Shown here piece by piece: positions 19,987 to 32,320 of a DNA stretch of 60,614 nt. The stretch is taken from the NCBI GenBank assembly GCA_001687465.1, contig LVLI01000284.1, forward strand, positions 1 through 60,614, written 5' to 3'. The position numbers were made by a program, and so were the translations under genes. The DNA is from Halocafeteria seosinensis. Taxonomy: Eukaryota > Sar > Bigyra > Bicosoecida. Positions within the stretch are counted from its first letter, which is position 1, and each line of letters begins with the position of its first letter. Below the pieces are notes generated by a model that saw only the letters and a program-made list of their open reading frames with translations, ran no database searches and was not told where the DNA came from.

Positions 19987-22178
19987 ATGCAGAAGCAAAA
20001 CAATTTAAGAGCCGTACACAATGTATACATGGATTGGTTCAAGAGGCATATCGTACCAACACCATGGTGGCAACACAAGCAATCCGAGGTTCAAGATGGA
20101 ATCAGAAGCAAGGCGATTTGCGTTGGCAATCTCGAGAGTTTCCTTGATGAGTGTCCTCCAGGATGTCTGAAATATTTCAAATACACGGGCGCCGCTGTGT
20201 ATCCTTCCTTCGCTCATTTTCTACTTCAACAGATGAGTGTTAAAAATTTGACCCGCAGCGACTTGATGGCTTTAACCAAACTAGGGGTCCTTCCCACAGT
20301 TCAGGTCGACAAGGTAGAGTGTCCAGACAGATTGAGTTCCAGTAGGCACTAGCGGCATTGCGTTTCATTGTGATTTGTTTCTCCCTATTGTCAAAACACT
20401 CTTTTACGTTTGTTTGTTTGCACTTAGCCATTGATCGGTGGTTTCACAGAACGGGAACACCCTCATACACCTCGCATGTGACAACTCGAGTTCCCTCGAA
20501 ACTCTCACCACGATGATCGCTTTGTGGAAGCAAGCAGACATGGATATCAATAAAACGAATTTTGTAAGTGGCCGAACAAAATTCTAATAGTTTAGGTCTG
20601 GCAATATCAGTATATTACTGGAAGTACCTATTGTACAGAAGGGGGAAAGTCCTCTGCACGTTGCAGTAGCAAGCGCAAGCCCAGCGAAAGTTGCATACCT
20701 ACTTAACCATTGCGCGGCGGATATCAATTTAAAGAACAAAGTAAGAGTGATTTCTTGTCTTTTAAACGCTACCAAAGTCTTTTCGGTAGTTCCTACAGGA
20801 CGGAAGGACACCACTACATTATTCTATCTGTGCGGGGCCATACGGACGCACCGTTCTTGAACAACTGCTTGCTAGCAACAAGGCAAATCTCCGAGAAAGA
20901 GACAACGTCAGTGGGTAGTGGTTGCTTTGACGAAGAGCAATATTCATGCATGGTAGTATGACTGCAGCGCGGTTATACCGTCATTCACGACGCCGTTCGC
21001 TACGCAAACAGAACCACTGTATCTCTGGATGGATTGCTTGCCAATGGCACAAAGACCGGGAAAATGAATTTAAACATTCAAAACGAAGTACATGTTGTTA
21101 AAATTGCTCCTTTGCTAAGCGCTTAGGAGAAAAGTTGTAGATGATCACCAACCCGCTACTTACTTTGCAGGAGGGGAAGACACCGCTGCACATAGCAGCG
21201 GAAGAAAGTCCTGAATACATCCGTCTGTTTATCGATAGTGGTGCAGATCTGGAGCTAGTAGATGCCGTAAGCCACTTGCGAGTGAATGTGATGGGAATCT
21301 TGTTCCATACTCATGGGCCGATCTGTGCAGAATGGAGAGACCCCGCTGCACTTAGCAGTTGGACAAGTGAGATCCTCCATTGAAGCACTGGCTAATGAGG
21401 CAACCATCAACGCAGTGAATCACGTACGCTAAGAGGTCTACATCTGAGATAGTGCTTCGTCTTAAGACCTCTGACAGGTTGCAGTCAGGTAAAACCCCGT
21501 TGCACATAGCAGTAGAGAAGGGAGTTGTGGACACCGTCGAACTGCTAATCCGTAGAGGAGCGGATGTAAATGGTCAAGACAAAGTGCGTTTTTTGACTTG
21601 TTTCTGCAACATCCTCACCAACAGGAAAGTTTATTCAACTGGTGTTTTCAATAATGTCGAGGTACTCTCGTTACTATGCAGGAAGGGAATACGCCTATAC
21701 ATGTTGCAAGCACTTCTGCGAACCACGGTCTCCTAGAGCGACTGCTAAACACTCCAAACGATGGTACAACGCATGCCGATCTCAATAGGCAAAACAATGT
21801 AAGTCTTCGTTGTTTCTTCCTCCGTACGCACTGCCACCTGGGACCATGAGTGTTTGTACAGGACGGAGATACCGCACTTCATTTGGCGGCAAAGAGCGAC
21901 TCGTTGAGTCTTGTCGAATTCTTAGTAGAGAAAGGAGCTGACATTAATGCACTAAACAATGTAAGACTCACTTGAGACGAAAATTAAAGGGAAGGCGAGG
22001 TGTGACAGTGCTCTTCTCGGTACAGAAAGGGCAAACACCTGGCAATGTTGTTAGTGCTTATGCTTTTACACCTTCGGAAGTGGAGCGTTACATGGCCTGC
22101 CGGTACAGGCTACAAGAAGCGCAGCCAAAGGAACCAAAGTGTGAACGCAGAAAGTCAAGGAAGCGAAACAAACAGTAG
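19987..22178 (+). CDS. Ankyrin-repeat protein with one repeat per exon
   Basis: Eleven exons: 19987..20313, 20450..20563, 20639..20740, 20799..20906, 20968..21087, 21171..21266, 21331..21423, 21485..21583, 21682..21798, 21862..21960 and 22026..22178, about 475 residues. All ten introns are phase 0. Exon 1 (109 codons) is a non-ankyrin N-domain. Exons 2-10 each encode one repeat of 31-40 residues that opens at the xG-x-TPLH turn (KGESPLHVAV, DGRTPLHYS, EGKTPLHIAAE, NGETPLHLAV, SGKTPLHIAVE, DGDTALHLAA). Exon 11 gives a degenerate final repeat (KGQTPGNVV) and a basic tail ending RKSRKRNKQ, possibly a nuclear localisation signal. The repeats form a protein-binding solenoid; the partner is unknown. 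The start Met at 19987 is the first ATG in frame but is not proven. Confidence 0.88.
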
Positions 22179-23815
22179 AAATTTACATTTCAAAGAAGTT
22201 TACTAATCATGCGTACACTGAGACTTCATACGGTGTAACTAGCGGTAGCCAGCAAGCAACGGCAATTGCTAGCAATCAAAATCTACACCTTTCCCATGTT
22301 ACGTTCATGTTATGTTCAGATCTATCAAACTTCCACATTTTTGAACTTTTTTGTTAATCAAAGTGCAGTGGAACCCACTGAGACGCCTTCCCTCTCTCTG
22401 GTGCTTTATCAATGCCACAAACCCGTCAAAATATACTGCAAACATTTCGATATCTCTGATTTGCTTGCATTGGCCGTGTGGGTCTCTGTTTGGTAGGCAA
22501 CAATCCAGCACACGTCAACTATTAAGGAGGTGGCGCTGAAGTTGGGCTGGTGTCTGAGCATTGCATGCACAGTGTAGTTGTTGGGATGTGAAGCGGTAGA
22601 AGTGATGCAAGGCTAAAGCGACGATAGCGATGGGATTGGTAGCATAGCCTTAGAACCTTGGCATAGTCTCTGCATACATGTATGAGTATTTAACAGCAGT
22701 TACACACAAGGCGTGCGGCATGTATTAGTATTGCTGCTACCGGAATAGCTTCTGCGAAAAAGTTTAGTGTACATGCTACTCTAGGCTGTATGAAGAGTGA
22801 ACCCTGCTCGGTACCGCTCAAGCTGATGTGATAGACAGCTTGGCGTCTCTTTCTTCCGTTCGCGTCTTCCCCTAACCAGCCGTCCAGCCGTAGCCTCCAT
22901 CACGACGGGGCAATGGTCTCTCAGATGTCCGTATTTTGTCCGTAATTTTGTTTGTAATTTTTCGCGGGTGATATCGGTTTCATCTGGGGGTTTCCCACTT
23001 TGTCTTCTGTGACCGGATTTGGCACTGTCCGTCGACGTAAACTACCGGTACCGTGTGACAGATAGCCCAACGCTGCCAACACGATGAGGTTTTACCATAA
23101 TACCAAAAGAATCAAGAGGGTACATAATATATCCACAGTTCACTGGAAATTTTGTTCCGTACAAATTATCCCATTCAGCTCACAGTTGTTAAGATTCAGA
23201 AGATTGATACCCGTGTCACATGTTGCAGGAATTGCAAGCAACCGAACCAACTCTGGTACAGTCTGGGAAATCGTGAAACATGCATGTAGATACGTACGTG
23301 ACACGGCACTCTCCCGCATCGCGGCAAATTCATTCAATTCGGTGCGATCGGCATTTGCGCACCGGCTTTGCGAACCGAGCCGAGCTGACTTCAACCTGTC
23401 CCTCACAACAAAATGACGGCTAAACAGGGGCCCACAAGGTTGAGTGCGACGAGGATTGTATTGTTGAGCACAATGTATGCTTGGTTTGGTTCATGCTCAT
23501 ATTCAACGAAAATACAAGAAACACTCCACACCACCACCATTCTGTTGAGGTGTTCTGACGTCGCAACACAACTGTGCGCGCCAAAACTTTAACTTCTCGA
23601 ATTGCTGTGTTCCCGCTTCCTTTCATTTTCATTTCCGGCAGTGTTGTTAGCAGCTTGGTAATGAAAAAACTGTGGAGCGTGCGCGTAGAAGAAAGGAGAG
23701 AAACGACGAGCTCCCCAAAGCGCCGTAACTACAGGGAGCGAGCGAGCGACCCGAACGGTATATTGTGTTTACGGCTGCAACCTCAGCCATAATTGACTGC
23801 TCAGAGTGGGGCAGT
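22179..23815. other. Intergenic, about 1.6 kb, including dispersed repeat copy 2
   Basis: No gene was recognised. The segment 22930-22975 repeats the T-rich plus TCGCGGGTGATAT arrangement seen near 18360. The region just upstream of 23816 is the leader of the SNF1-like kinase. Confidence 0.4.
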
Positions 23816-26800
23816 ATGCCGCAGCATTACAACTATAACGGAAATGTAAGACCGGCTTCGGCGCAGGTCGGCCGTCGAGCTGCATACAGCGGGGGAAGCG
23901 GTCGCACGACACCGCAACGATCTCCACCTCAACACCCGCATAATCCCCAACGCCCAAAATCGCATGCACGAGGAAGGAGCTATGAGCCGCAAAGCCAAGG
24001 GATCCTGTATCAGGGGTCCGACGGGGACAGCCACAGTGCTTCGTGGGCGGCGCAAAAAATTGCTTCAACCGCTTCCGGTGGAAGTCTGCAAGAGTACGCA
24101 TTCGGTGCTACATTGGGGAAGGGGACCTTTGGCAAGGTAAGCGAAGAAAAACACAAGTCTCTGAAAAGTTGAGTATGCACGTTGTAGTACTGCTGTGGAT
24201 GTGGCTGGCAGGTGAAACTCGGTAAACACCTCCTAACCAACGAACCGGTAGCTATCAAGATTTTGGAGAAGAGCCGGATTAAGGAGGTATGCACATCGTA
24301 GTACCCTGTTTCTACTTAGTGTGATACGGGAGAATTTGGTTTGCTCAGATTGCCGATGTCGAACGAGTGACGAGAGAGATTAAGATTCTTAAACGAGCAC
24401 GGCATGACAACGTGATCCAGCTGTTTGAAGTAATTGATGCAACTGATCAAATTTACCTGGTAATGGAGTATCTCGATGGTGGAGAGGTAAGATACTTTTT
24501 TGTAGTATTTGACGGGTAACTGTAAAACGCACCGGCGTAATGGATTGCAGCTCTTCGATTACATCGTTCGAAAGAAGCGTTTAACTGACCAGGAAGCCCG
24601 ACAATTCTTTCACGGTGTTCTGGATGGTCTTCACTATCTTCATGAAATGGGAGTTGTGGTAAGCATATATAGAGAAATCCGTCACTTATGTCTCAACTGA
24701 TCTGACCAATTTCCTCCAATGCAGCATCGCGATCTGAAACCGGAGAATATTTTATTGCAGCCAAAGGCAGGAGGAGGTCATAAAGTAAAAATAATTGACT
24801 TTGGTTTATCCAACTTGAGTAATGAGGGGAAAAGTTCCATTTTCAAAACGGCGTGTGGCTCCCCTTGTTACGCGGCTCCTGAAATGATATCCGGCAAGAA
24901 GTACTATGGGAGCAAAAGCGACATGTGGAGCTCTGGTGTCGTCTTGTTTGCTATGCTCGCGGGGTATGTTGATGATATCAATCGTTTGTCACGGACGAAT
25001 TCAGCTTTTATACTTCCAACAACAATTCTGCCACAGATACTTACCCTTCGAGGACAAAAACACAGGAGCTCTGTATGATAAGATTCTCAACTGCCGATAT
25101 CGAATTCCTGACTGGATAACTCCCACCGCGAGAGACTTGCTTACCAAGATCCTTCGCACTGACCCTGCCAAGAGAATTACCGCTGAAGAAGCCTTGCAGC
25201 ATCCATGGCTCCGCGAAGTAGGTACGCAGGTGCGGAAATACGGTCCTACGAGCAAAAATGAAATGCATGATGAGGTGATTCACCGCTGCCTGGAATTGGG
25301 GCTGAGTCATACATCACTTGTTGACTCAGTGTGTAGGAACGCACACAATCGGGCAACCACTACATATTTTCTGCTTGCTGGCCGAATGGAGAGAATGGGG
25401 GTTCTTACCCAAAAAGATACGAAGGGTATAGCTGACGATCAGCAACACGATCCAGAATCTGATGGTCAAACAGCAGGGGGGAGGAGATACGTTTCCCAAG
25501 GACGTCACACGCAAAGGGGTTTGCGGGCTGCATCTGCCTCTCCAAGAGCCAGAATGTATCGCGACGGGGAGCTCGAACGGCAACCGTCCCCGGAGAGTGG
25601 ATTGGAAACTCCAAGCGAATCGATGGATTCTGGCTCAGTTGCCAAACAAAACCAGGTTAATGAGCCCCGACAGAAACAAGGGCGGGGGATATCTGCATCG
25701 CCGCAAAGAAGGCAGTACAAAGAAGCGTACAAAAGGCCTTCAGATGAAGACACCAGTGTAGGAGACAGTTTATCAAGATGGAGGCCACAATCCTGCGAAA
25801 CTGCGGCGAGCCAGGAGCAAGAGGAGCATTACGTAAATGGTTCCTCTCCGATCGCCGGTTTGTTCAAGAAACTTGAAGTGACAACGACAAGTTCCCATGT
25901 TTCTGAAGACACTACCAGCGTACGGCGCAAGCAACCACCGAATAGGCGCGAGTGGATGAAGAGTCTCGCGACTGTTACATCCGTGAACATATCCATCCCT
26001 TCAAGCACTGCTCCATCATCAACGCATTCTCAAGCCACTACGAGCTTCAGAGAGCATGAGGGCGTGTATCGTACGTACGATAGTGTTCCAGACCCAGACA
26101 GTACGCCCAACCGTGCCTCGAAGGACGTGCGGGTTGCGGGAGTGACTCTCCCGGAATTCGGCGAAGACGATCAAGTCCATTATACCACTATTAGCGGTAA
26201 AAATAAGGCCGCGCTGCGCACCCAGGAAGCAGCCTTAACTGCAGCGTCTACGGCGGAGGCTGATAATCATGTGTCTGAGTCTGGTCGCATAGGTGCCGTC
26301 CCTACTCGTCCTGCTACAGCTCCGCACTCCAGGGTTGAACCGCGACCTCCTAGGAGTCAACCGGTTGTACCAAACCTGAGATTTGGTCAAAGGAAGATTG
26401 TGGATCCTTCAAATGGGGAAGGAACAGCCGTAGAAGAAAGAGAATCTGAGGAAGGAACTACCACTTCAGAGCAGTCTCAAGATGAAACTGATGAGGGCGG
26501 AGAACGAGTCCCACACAGCAAGATGAGTGGGAGGAAAGGTAGGCAAAAACGACGAGGACGCAGTAAAGGAATTCGGTTCCGCCCATCTTCCGCAAGACAT
26601 CCCGTTAGGACAGGTACCCAAGAGTCTCCTCGAACCAGTCGATCTGACTACAACAATACAGTCAAGGAGCAGGGACCCAGTGCCGGTGGGCCTCAGAATT
26701 TCAGTGCAGTGCGACATCGCGGGCGACAGTACAGAGTTAGTAACCACTCTAATAACGGGGCTTCGATCAGGCGGCCGAATACTGCCTCTTCTGAACCGTT

Positions 26801-27386
26801 CTATCATAAAGCGTACGAAATGTTGCACCGAGTCTACGGAAGTGGGTCGCCTAGGCGACCAAAATCTCCAAGTCCTCAGAAGAGTAGGCCCAAGCCGGCG
26901 AATAAGGATCCTGAACCGGATGGGGGGTCGTCTGCAGAAAACCTAGCAAACGATCCGCTTTCCATGGTGCCAACAACTGTTTCTGGGATTTCGACACTCA
27001 ACCAACCACGTTATCGCAGCGATACGAAATCTAGCAGCAGCAAAACACAGCGAGAGCATGAAGTTGTGCCATCGCGGGGTGGAAGCGAGCAAGCGCAGGG
27101 TCACATCCCGGCATTTGCTTCTGTAGGGGTAAACTACAACTCCAATAAAGTACAGAACATTACGATATCCATATCGGCGAATGACAGAAACGACCACTCA
27201 GCAGGCGCTGGCCAAGGTGGCTCGGGAAATGAAATAGTTGACGGATTCAAAGGACATGTTCGACTGCTGAACAATCCGCGATCACCACGATTTCCCAGCC
27301 CTCGCCCGACTTCAAAAATTGGCATCGTGCGTAACACCATGCGTCCTAGTACCGCAACCGTTCGAACACGACGGCCTCATCAATAA
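23816..27386 (+). CDS. SNF1/MARK-like (CAMK-group) protein kinase with long disordered tail
   Basis: Six exons: 23816..24136, 24212..24286, 24349..24486, 24551..24658, 24725..24963 and 25037..27386, about 1076 residues. A basic, Gln/Pro-rich N-terminus of about 95 residues precedes the catalytic domain. Motifs: GKGTFGKV loop, VAIKIL Lys, helix-C Glu in the RVTREIKIL segment, HRDLKPEN, DFG (IIDFGLSN), a T-loop with FKTACGSPCYAAPE, W-S-S-G-V, and PFED then HPW at the end. A UBA-like helical segment (VIHRCLELGLSH..HNRATTTYFLL) follows, as in MARK/SNRK/AMPK-related kinases. The remaining 600 or so residues are low-complexity S/P/R/E-rich with many possible phosphosites. All introns are confined to the kinase half. 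These kinases act in energy or polarity signalling; the exact orthology is not settled. Confidence 0.88.
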
Positions 27387-27634
27387 GTACGCTTATTCGT
27401 CATAATCTGAATCTACTCGATTGTAATACACACACAACTCCAAAGGCGACGTTTTTGAACAGAATTCTTCCTTGTTCACGTACCGTGCTGTAGTTGCTTC
27501 GCGTCGGCCTCATCAATAAGTACGCTTATTCGTCATAATCTGAATCTACTCGATTGTAATACACACACAACTCCAAAGGCGACGTTTTTGAACAGAATTC
27601 TTCCTTGTTCACGTACCGTACTGTAGTTGCTTCG
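27372..27634 (+). repeat. Tandem duplication (about 130-nt units, period 133) over kinase stop codon
   Basis: The first unit (27372-27501) begins CGGCCTCATCAATAAG, inside the last codons and stop of the kinase gene. It recurs almost exactly at 27505-27634 with essentially one visible substitution (CCGTGCTG versus CCGTACTG). The second unit is wholly 3' untranslated or intergenic. A palindrome GCTTCGCGAAGC sits at the far end. Confidence 0.95.
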
Positions 27635-27843
27635 GCTTCGCGAAGCAGTTTTGAACATGTCAAACATTTCGTCGACTTTGAACTTCTTTCGAAGATTCGA
27701 ACCCCAAAAGGCCATCTACTTTGGGGTCGTTTTTCACAGCTTTCCCGCTATTATTTCCTTGAATTTTTTCCGTTGGCGTGTAGTAGAGTGTTTGGAGTAT
27801 ATAGGTTGGTGGCTGAATTGGCCGTGAAGGGACGTGAATAGCC

Positions 27844-29419
27844 ATGTTATGCTCGTTGAAAAAACTTCGATTGGGGGTGCCCGCCACATTCAAAACGACA
27901 CCTTCCAAGTCCGTATTACAGGCATACACGAGCTCGACGAGGCCCGCTGTCTGGGGAACACTACCACAGAGTGCCGTTGGATACGCCAGTGTCGCTCGAT
28001 ATGGCGCAGGAGCTGAACAGAAGGGGGAAAATGGCAGATATGGGAGCTCACTTTTGACTTTTTTAGGTGGTCTTGCCGCCATAATGGGCTATTCTCAGGC
28101 CCATTGCAAGGAGGAGGAGCACCATAATCATCATAATACTAGCACGAACTCATCTCCAACGAACGGTGAAAATGGAGTGGATCGAATGCCCGACATGATG
28201 CTCTTTAGCGGAAATGCCAACCCGGAATTGGCAGGCGAAATCGCCTCCATGCTTCGAAAACAGCTAGGAGATATTCATGTGTCCCGATTTGCTGACGGAG
28301 AGGTTAATGTAGCTGTCGGCGAAAATGTCCGTGGAAAGGACGTGTTTATCATACAGCCCACGTGCACTCCCGTCAACGAGCACCTCATGGAATTACTGCT
28401 CATGGTATCGACGTTTCGAAGAGCTTCGGCCGATAAAATTACAGCAGTCATTCCTTACTACGGATACGCCCGCCAGGACCGCAAAATGACGGCCAGAGTG
28501 CCCATAAGTGCGGCCGACTGTGCTCGCCTCCTGGAAGCCATGGGTGTGGATCGAGTTGTGGCAGTCGATCTGCATTGCGGACAGATACAGGTATGTCTGG
28601 TCTCCTTTTCTTCTTGTATGATTCATCTCCCTCACTACCCTACTGTTTACACGTTTCATTGCACACAGGGTTTCTTTGGACCTCGAGTTCCTGTGGATAA
28701 CCTCGACGGTGGCACCGTAGGTGTCTCGTACTTTTCACAAAAGAAGCTCGTGAATCCGGTCATCGTCTCTCCTGATGCCGGTGGAGTCTATCGAGCAAAA
28801 CAGTTCAGAGAAGGGTAAGTGGCTTGGGTGACTATCATAGGGCAAGTCTTCTACGTATATTAACAGCTTCCATCTCCTGTTCCCTTTATCAGCCTCAATC
28901 AAGTAGCGAATGTGGATGCGGGCCTCGCCATGATTATCAAACAGAGGCCGAAAGCCGGTCAAATTGAGCGTATGGATCTCGTAGGCTCTGTGGAAGGCTC
29001 CGACTGCATTATTGTAGATGACATGATAGATACAGCAGGTGAGAATTGAATTGCATTTCCCCGTCTACTTTGAATACCCTCTTAACTGTTTTGTTGACAT
29101 TACAGGTACCCTGTGTAGCGCCGCCGATATGCTCAAGGCTCATGGCGCACGCAATGTGTACACCTACGCATCGCACGGTTTGTTCTCTGGGCCTGCCAAT
29201 GAGCGAATCATGCGAAGTGCTCTTGAGGAGGTTGTGGTTGTGAACACTATCCCTCTCAATACAGCTGCGCGCACAAATCCTAAGATAAAGCAACTCTCCA
29301 TCGCCCAGTTATTGGCAGAGTCCATCCGAAGAGTCCATACGAAGCAGTCGGTATCTGCTCTCTTCAAAGAGAAACCTCGGAGCGACTGGCACTCCACTCA
29401 AGCCAAGATTGTAGACTGA
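27844..29419 (+). CDS. PRPS: Ribose-phosphate pyrophosphokinase (PRPP synthetase), organelle-type N-terminal extension
   Basis: Four exons: 27844..28590, 28669..28814, 28893..29038 and 29106..29419, about 450 residues. The enzyme makes PRPP from ribose-5-phosphate and ATP for purine, pyrimidine, NAD, His and Trp synthesis. Motifs: [11 protein letters not shown], the flexible loop region [19 protein letters not shown], and the PRPP-binding loop [13 protein letters not shown]. The first 115 residues are extra to the usual core of about 320. They begin with a basic, Arg/Ser-rich presequence-like stretch ([12 protein letters not shown]) and include a hydrophobic segment ([16 protein letters not shown]) and a His/Asn-rich linker. 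Mitochondrial or other organelle membrane association is inferred. The first intron (78 nt) is a multiple of three without a stop, so retention would add 26 residues next to the active site. Confidence 0.92.
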
Positions 29420-30238
29420 GAATGTCACATAGTGTGGACAGGGAAAGCTGAATGGGATCTGTACCAGTCAATCCATCCCATCCGTAATAATGAAGCTTCC
29501 TCGCCAATCTGGAATCATCTCAGGAGCAGCGTAGTAGTTTTTGGTAGTAATTGCCTCGTTCACAGGAATATGACCATCCCTTCTACTTCTCCTCCAAGCT
29601 AAGAATATCGTACCGATTCTCTCGTGGTTTACCACAGTCTTGAGTTGTGGCCGGTTTAAGTGTGCAGACGTTGCGACGCCGAGTCAGCGTAGTTTGGTGC
29701 TGGTGCACTTCAGCAGTTGTTGAAGATCCCGCTTGCAACCGTGATATACAACACGTCATAGAGCAAGTATTGACGCAAGCAAGGGTGGTTGAGACAGACA
29801 CGTATGACAGGTAGCTGATCCATGTAGAAACGCGCGCTGGGATCAGCGCGTTTGTGCTGAACGCGTGTGTGGCGAATAAGGGAATCTTGGAGGATCGCTT
29901 CAACCTTCGCGCCAGTTTTCCATTCTCCCACTATTGCCACAGACATCAAAGGTCCGAGTGCGTCGCACGAGGCAGGCAGGAGCACTCCGTTACGGCGAAT
30001 GTAGTGAGGAACGAATTGCAGAGCTTGGGGTGAAGACGCGCGTCATTTTTCCCTGCATATACGGACGAAACCGGCAAAGTGTGAGTCAACCTTGACTCAA
30101 CGGAGACGAAAACTTACAGGGCAGGAATTCTGTTGCCCTAAGAAAAAGAAGTTGGAAACGCTGGACGCAAATTCCTGACCTCATTGAAAGAGTGCGTTTT
30201 CTCGGATTTAGTGCCGTTCATTCTCCTTGATCCCAGTC
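29420..30238. other. Intergenic with weak minus-strand ORFs
   Basis: Spacer between the PRPP synthetase and carrier genes. It holds overlapping minus-strand ORFs at 29583-29903 and 29710-29985, described separately. Confidence 0.4.
29583..29985 (-). CDS. Possible unrecognised small gene
   Basis: Two overlapping minus-strand frames have protein-like composition. One (29985 to 29710) contains the string SVAIVGEWKTGAKVEAILQD. The other ends with RENRYDILSLEEK just before 29583. A splice or frame change linking them was not found, and upstream exons near 30100-30220 are only hinted at by a GTAAGT donor. No domain was recognised. It may be a real gene divergent from the carrier, or chance. Confidence 0.25.
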
Positions 30239-31451
30239 ATGGTGGGCACTACCAACCAAACAATTGACTTCATCTCCGGAGGGATTGCGGGTGCATGTGC
30301 GATAGCCGTATCGCAACCATTGGATTATGCGCGAGTAATCCTGGCGACCCAGCGTTCCAAAGTTTATCAAACACTGTTGGCTAGTGGTGAGCATATTTCA
30401 ATATCTCGGCTACTCACAAATTCTATTCAGCAGTTTGGAATAAAGAAGTTGTTTCGAGGAATGAGCCTACCCGTTTGCGCTCAAGTGACCAGAGGCTCGC
30501 TTGGGTTCTTAGTGTTTGGAACCATTAACCGCTGGTTTAAGCGGGGAGATCCCGGTACACACAAGGGCCACTCACATTCCAAACAGAACCTTAAGCATTC
30601 GTTGCTCTCGGGGACGGCTGCGGGAATATTAACTTGTCTCACCTTGCATCCTACTGAGAGGATTAAGGTGCTCATGCAAGTACGTATGAGGGACGCGCGA
30701 GAATACTCTGTTGTGTGGACGGTACTATTGGTTACACGAGTATTGCTGATATGCAGGTCTCCAACAGTTCGACCAAGAACACAAGGGCTCTGACGACTTT
30801 TGCCCAGGTCTATCGGCAACTCGGAATCCTAGGTCTTTTTCGAGGGTTTACCGCTGTATTCCCTATGGATATCATCTCCGGTGCTCTTTACTTTGGTGGT
30901 AATGATATCCTCAAGGCCGAAATGGGTAGGAATCAAGGGAAAGAGTCTAACGCCCTTAACGTCCCAACTCTCATGTTTTGTGGGATTACTTGTGGAATGC
31001 TTAGCTGGATCGTAAGTATCCTATTGGGTTGCATAGTGCCAAAGAATTCCGCGCAATTTGTATCTATACGTCGCAGGCCATATACCCCTTGGATATTATT
31101 CGTAATCGGTAAGTCTCCGGTTTGTTATACGGATAGACGAGCCGGAAGCAGCCCTTTTACTGTGCATCTGTTACTTACTTCAGAATGATGGCGTCACAGG
31201 ACCACAAAGTGTCCTTTCTCAAGACTGCTAGAGAAATATTCCACGCGAATGGACTAAGAGGTTTTTACCGAGGGCTAGCGCCAACGCTACTGCGGGTACT
31301 TCCGCACGACGCCGTACTGTTTACTGTGTATGGACTTATATCAAGAAACCTGAAGATGCTAACTGAGGAACCTTCCGTCAAGATTCCTTTGGCTGATGAT
31401 CCGAGAAATCCAGCCCAAATCGCACAGGAATTCGAGGCTTCTGCTGTTTGA
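30239..31451 (+). CDS. Mitochondrial carrier family (SLC25) transporter
   Basis: Four exons: 30239..30679, 30757..31011, 31077..31108 and 31184..31451, about 331 residues, typical of the family. Three tandem repeats carry the signature after odd helices: PLDYAR (first), HPTERIKVLMQ (second) and YPLDIIRNRM (third). Each is followed by a short helix and a G-x-x-x-F-RG or FYRG motif (LFRGMSL, LFRGFTA, FYRGLAP). The protein exchanges small metabolites across the mitochondrial inner membrane. The PTERIKV second signature is common in the carnitine/acylcarnitine and basic amino-acid carrier branch, so that substrate class is plausible but not shown. The 32-nt third exon is confirmed by phase and by rebuilding the third signature. 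Confidence 0.9.
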
Positions 31452-32320
31452 TGGACGCTGCAAGAGTTTCGGGCTGCCTACCCAAGCAGTAGCCGGTTAA
31501 AATATCTTGGATGCCCCTCATGAATAAACCGATGGAAACGATTCCAAGAATCGGTCGCTTCGAATCTGGTGAGTAAGATAGGATCATCTGCACCTCAACC
31601 TAGGCACACTTCGAGCAGATTCGGAATGGGGCGATGATTTCGGGGAATGGAAGCTGATTACCGGTATTTAGCATAGTAATAGGAAGGTATATGCACGTAT
31701 CGCGGTCCTAGATTCTTGTTTTCGAAAGTTAGCTACTCATTCCAATTTTCCTAGGGCAAAGATGTCAGTTGTCATCGTCTATCAGGCGTGATCACAGGCG
31801 CCCCGCGCCTTACAGGTATTCATGCGCATTTTCCCATGTTTGCTGATTTGTTTCCACTCCATGAGACTTTCGTAAATGTATCTGCTTTGAGACATTGTAC
31901 CGATGCCGGCATTTTGTATTTCTCTCTTTTCGAATGTTGTACAAGTGTACCTGTGTCTCCGGTGGGTGTGTTCTTTTCTACCACGCGTAGAGGGTTTGCT
32001 CTGCGACTCATCGGTGCTTCGACACGAAGCTCGTCGTTGAGTCGTCGAAGCGGCAAATGTCTCACAAAAGATTGTCTTCTCTTACCATCACGCGACCGAG
32101 GCCACAGTGGCACAGTGTTTACAGGCCGGTTTAATAAGGTTCCAGTTGCCCTGTTGTGAAGTCGTGTAGCTCATTAAATGCAACTTTGTTTGTAGATTCA
32201 TAGAAACTCAACGCTGAGTGGAAAGACTGAGTGCGTATTGCATAGGAGAGCACCAAAGTTGTTGCAACCTCAAACGTCAACCTCGACGTTCTTTCCGTTA
32301 ACCCGTTTTCACGCGATACG
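31452..32320. other. Intergenic, about 870 nt
   Basis: A 97-codon minus-strand ORF (31820-32113) is present but has no recognised domain. A hairpin-capable stretch around 32010-32050 (GCTTCGACACGAAGC and a nearby GTCGTCGAAGC) was seen. The 3' part is the DNAAF1 promoter. Confidence 0.4.
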
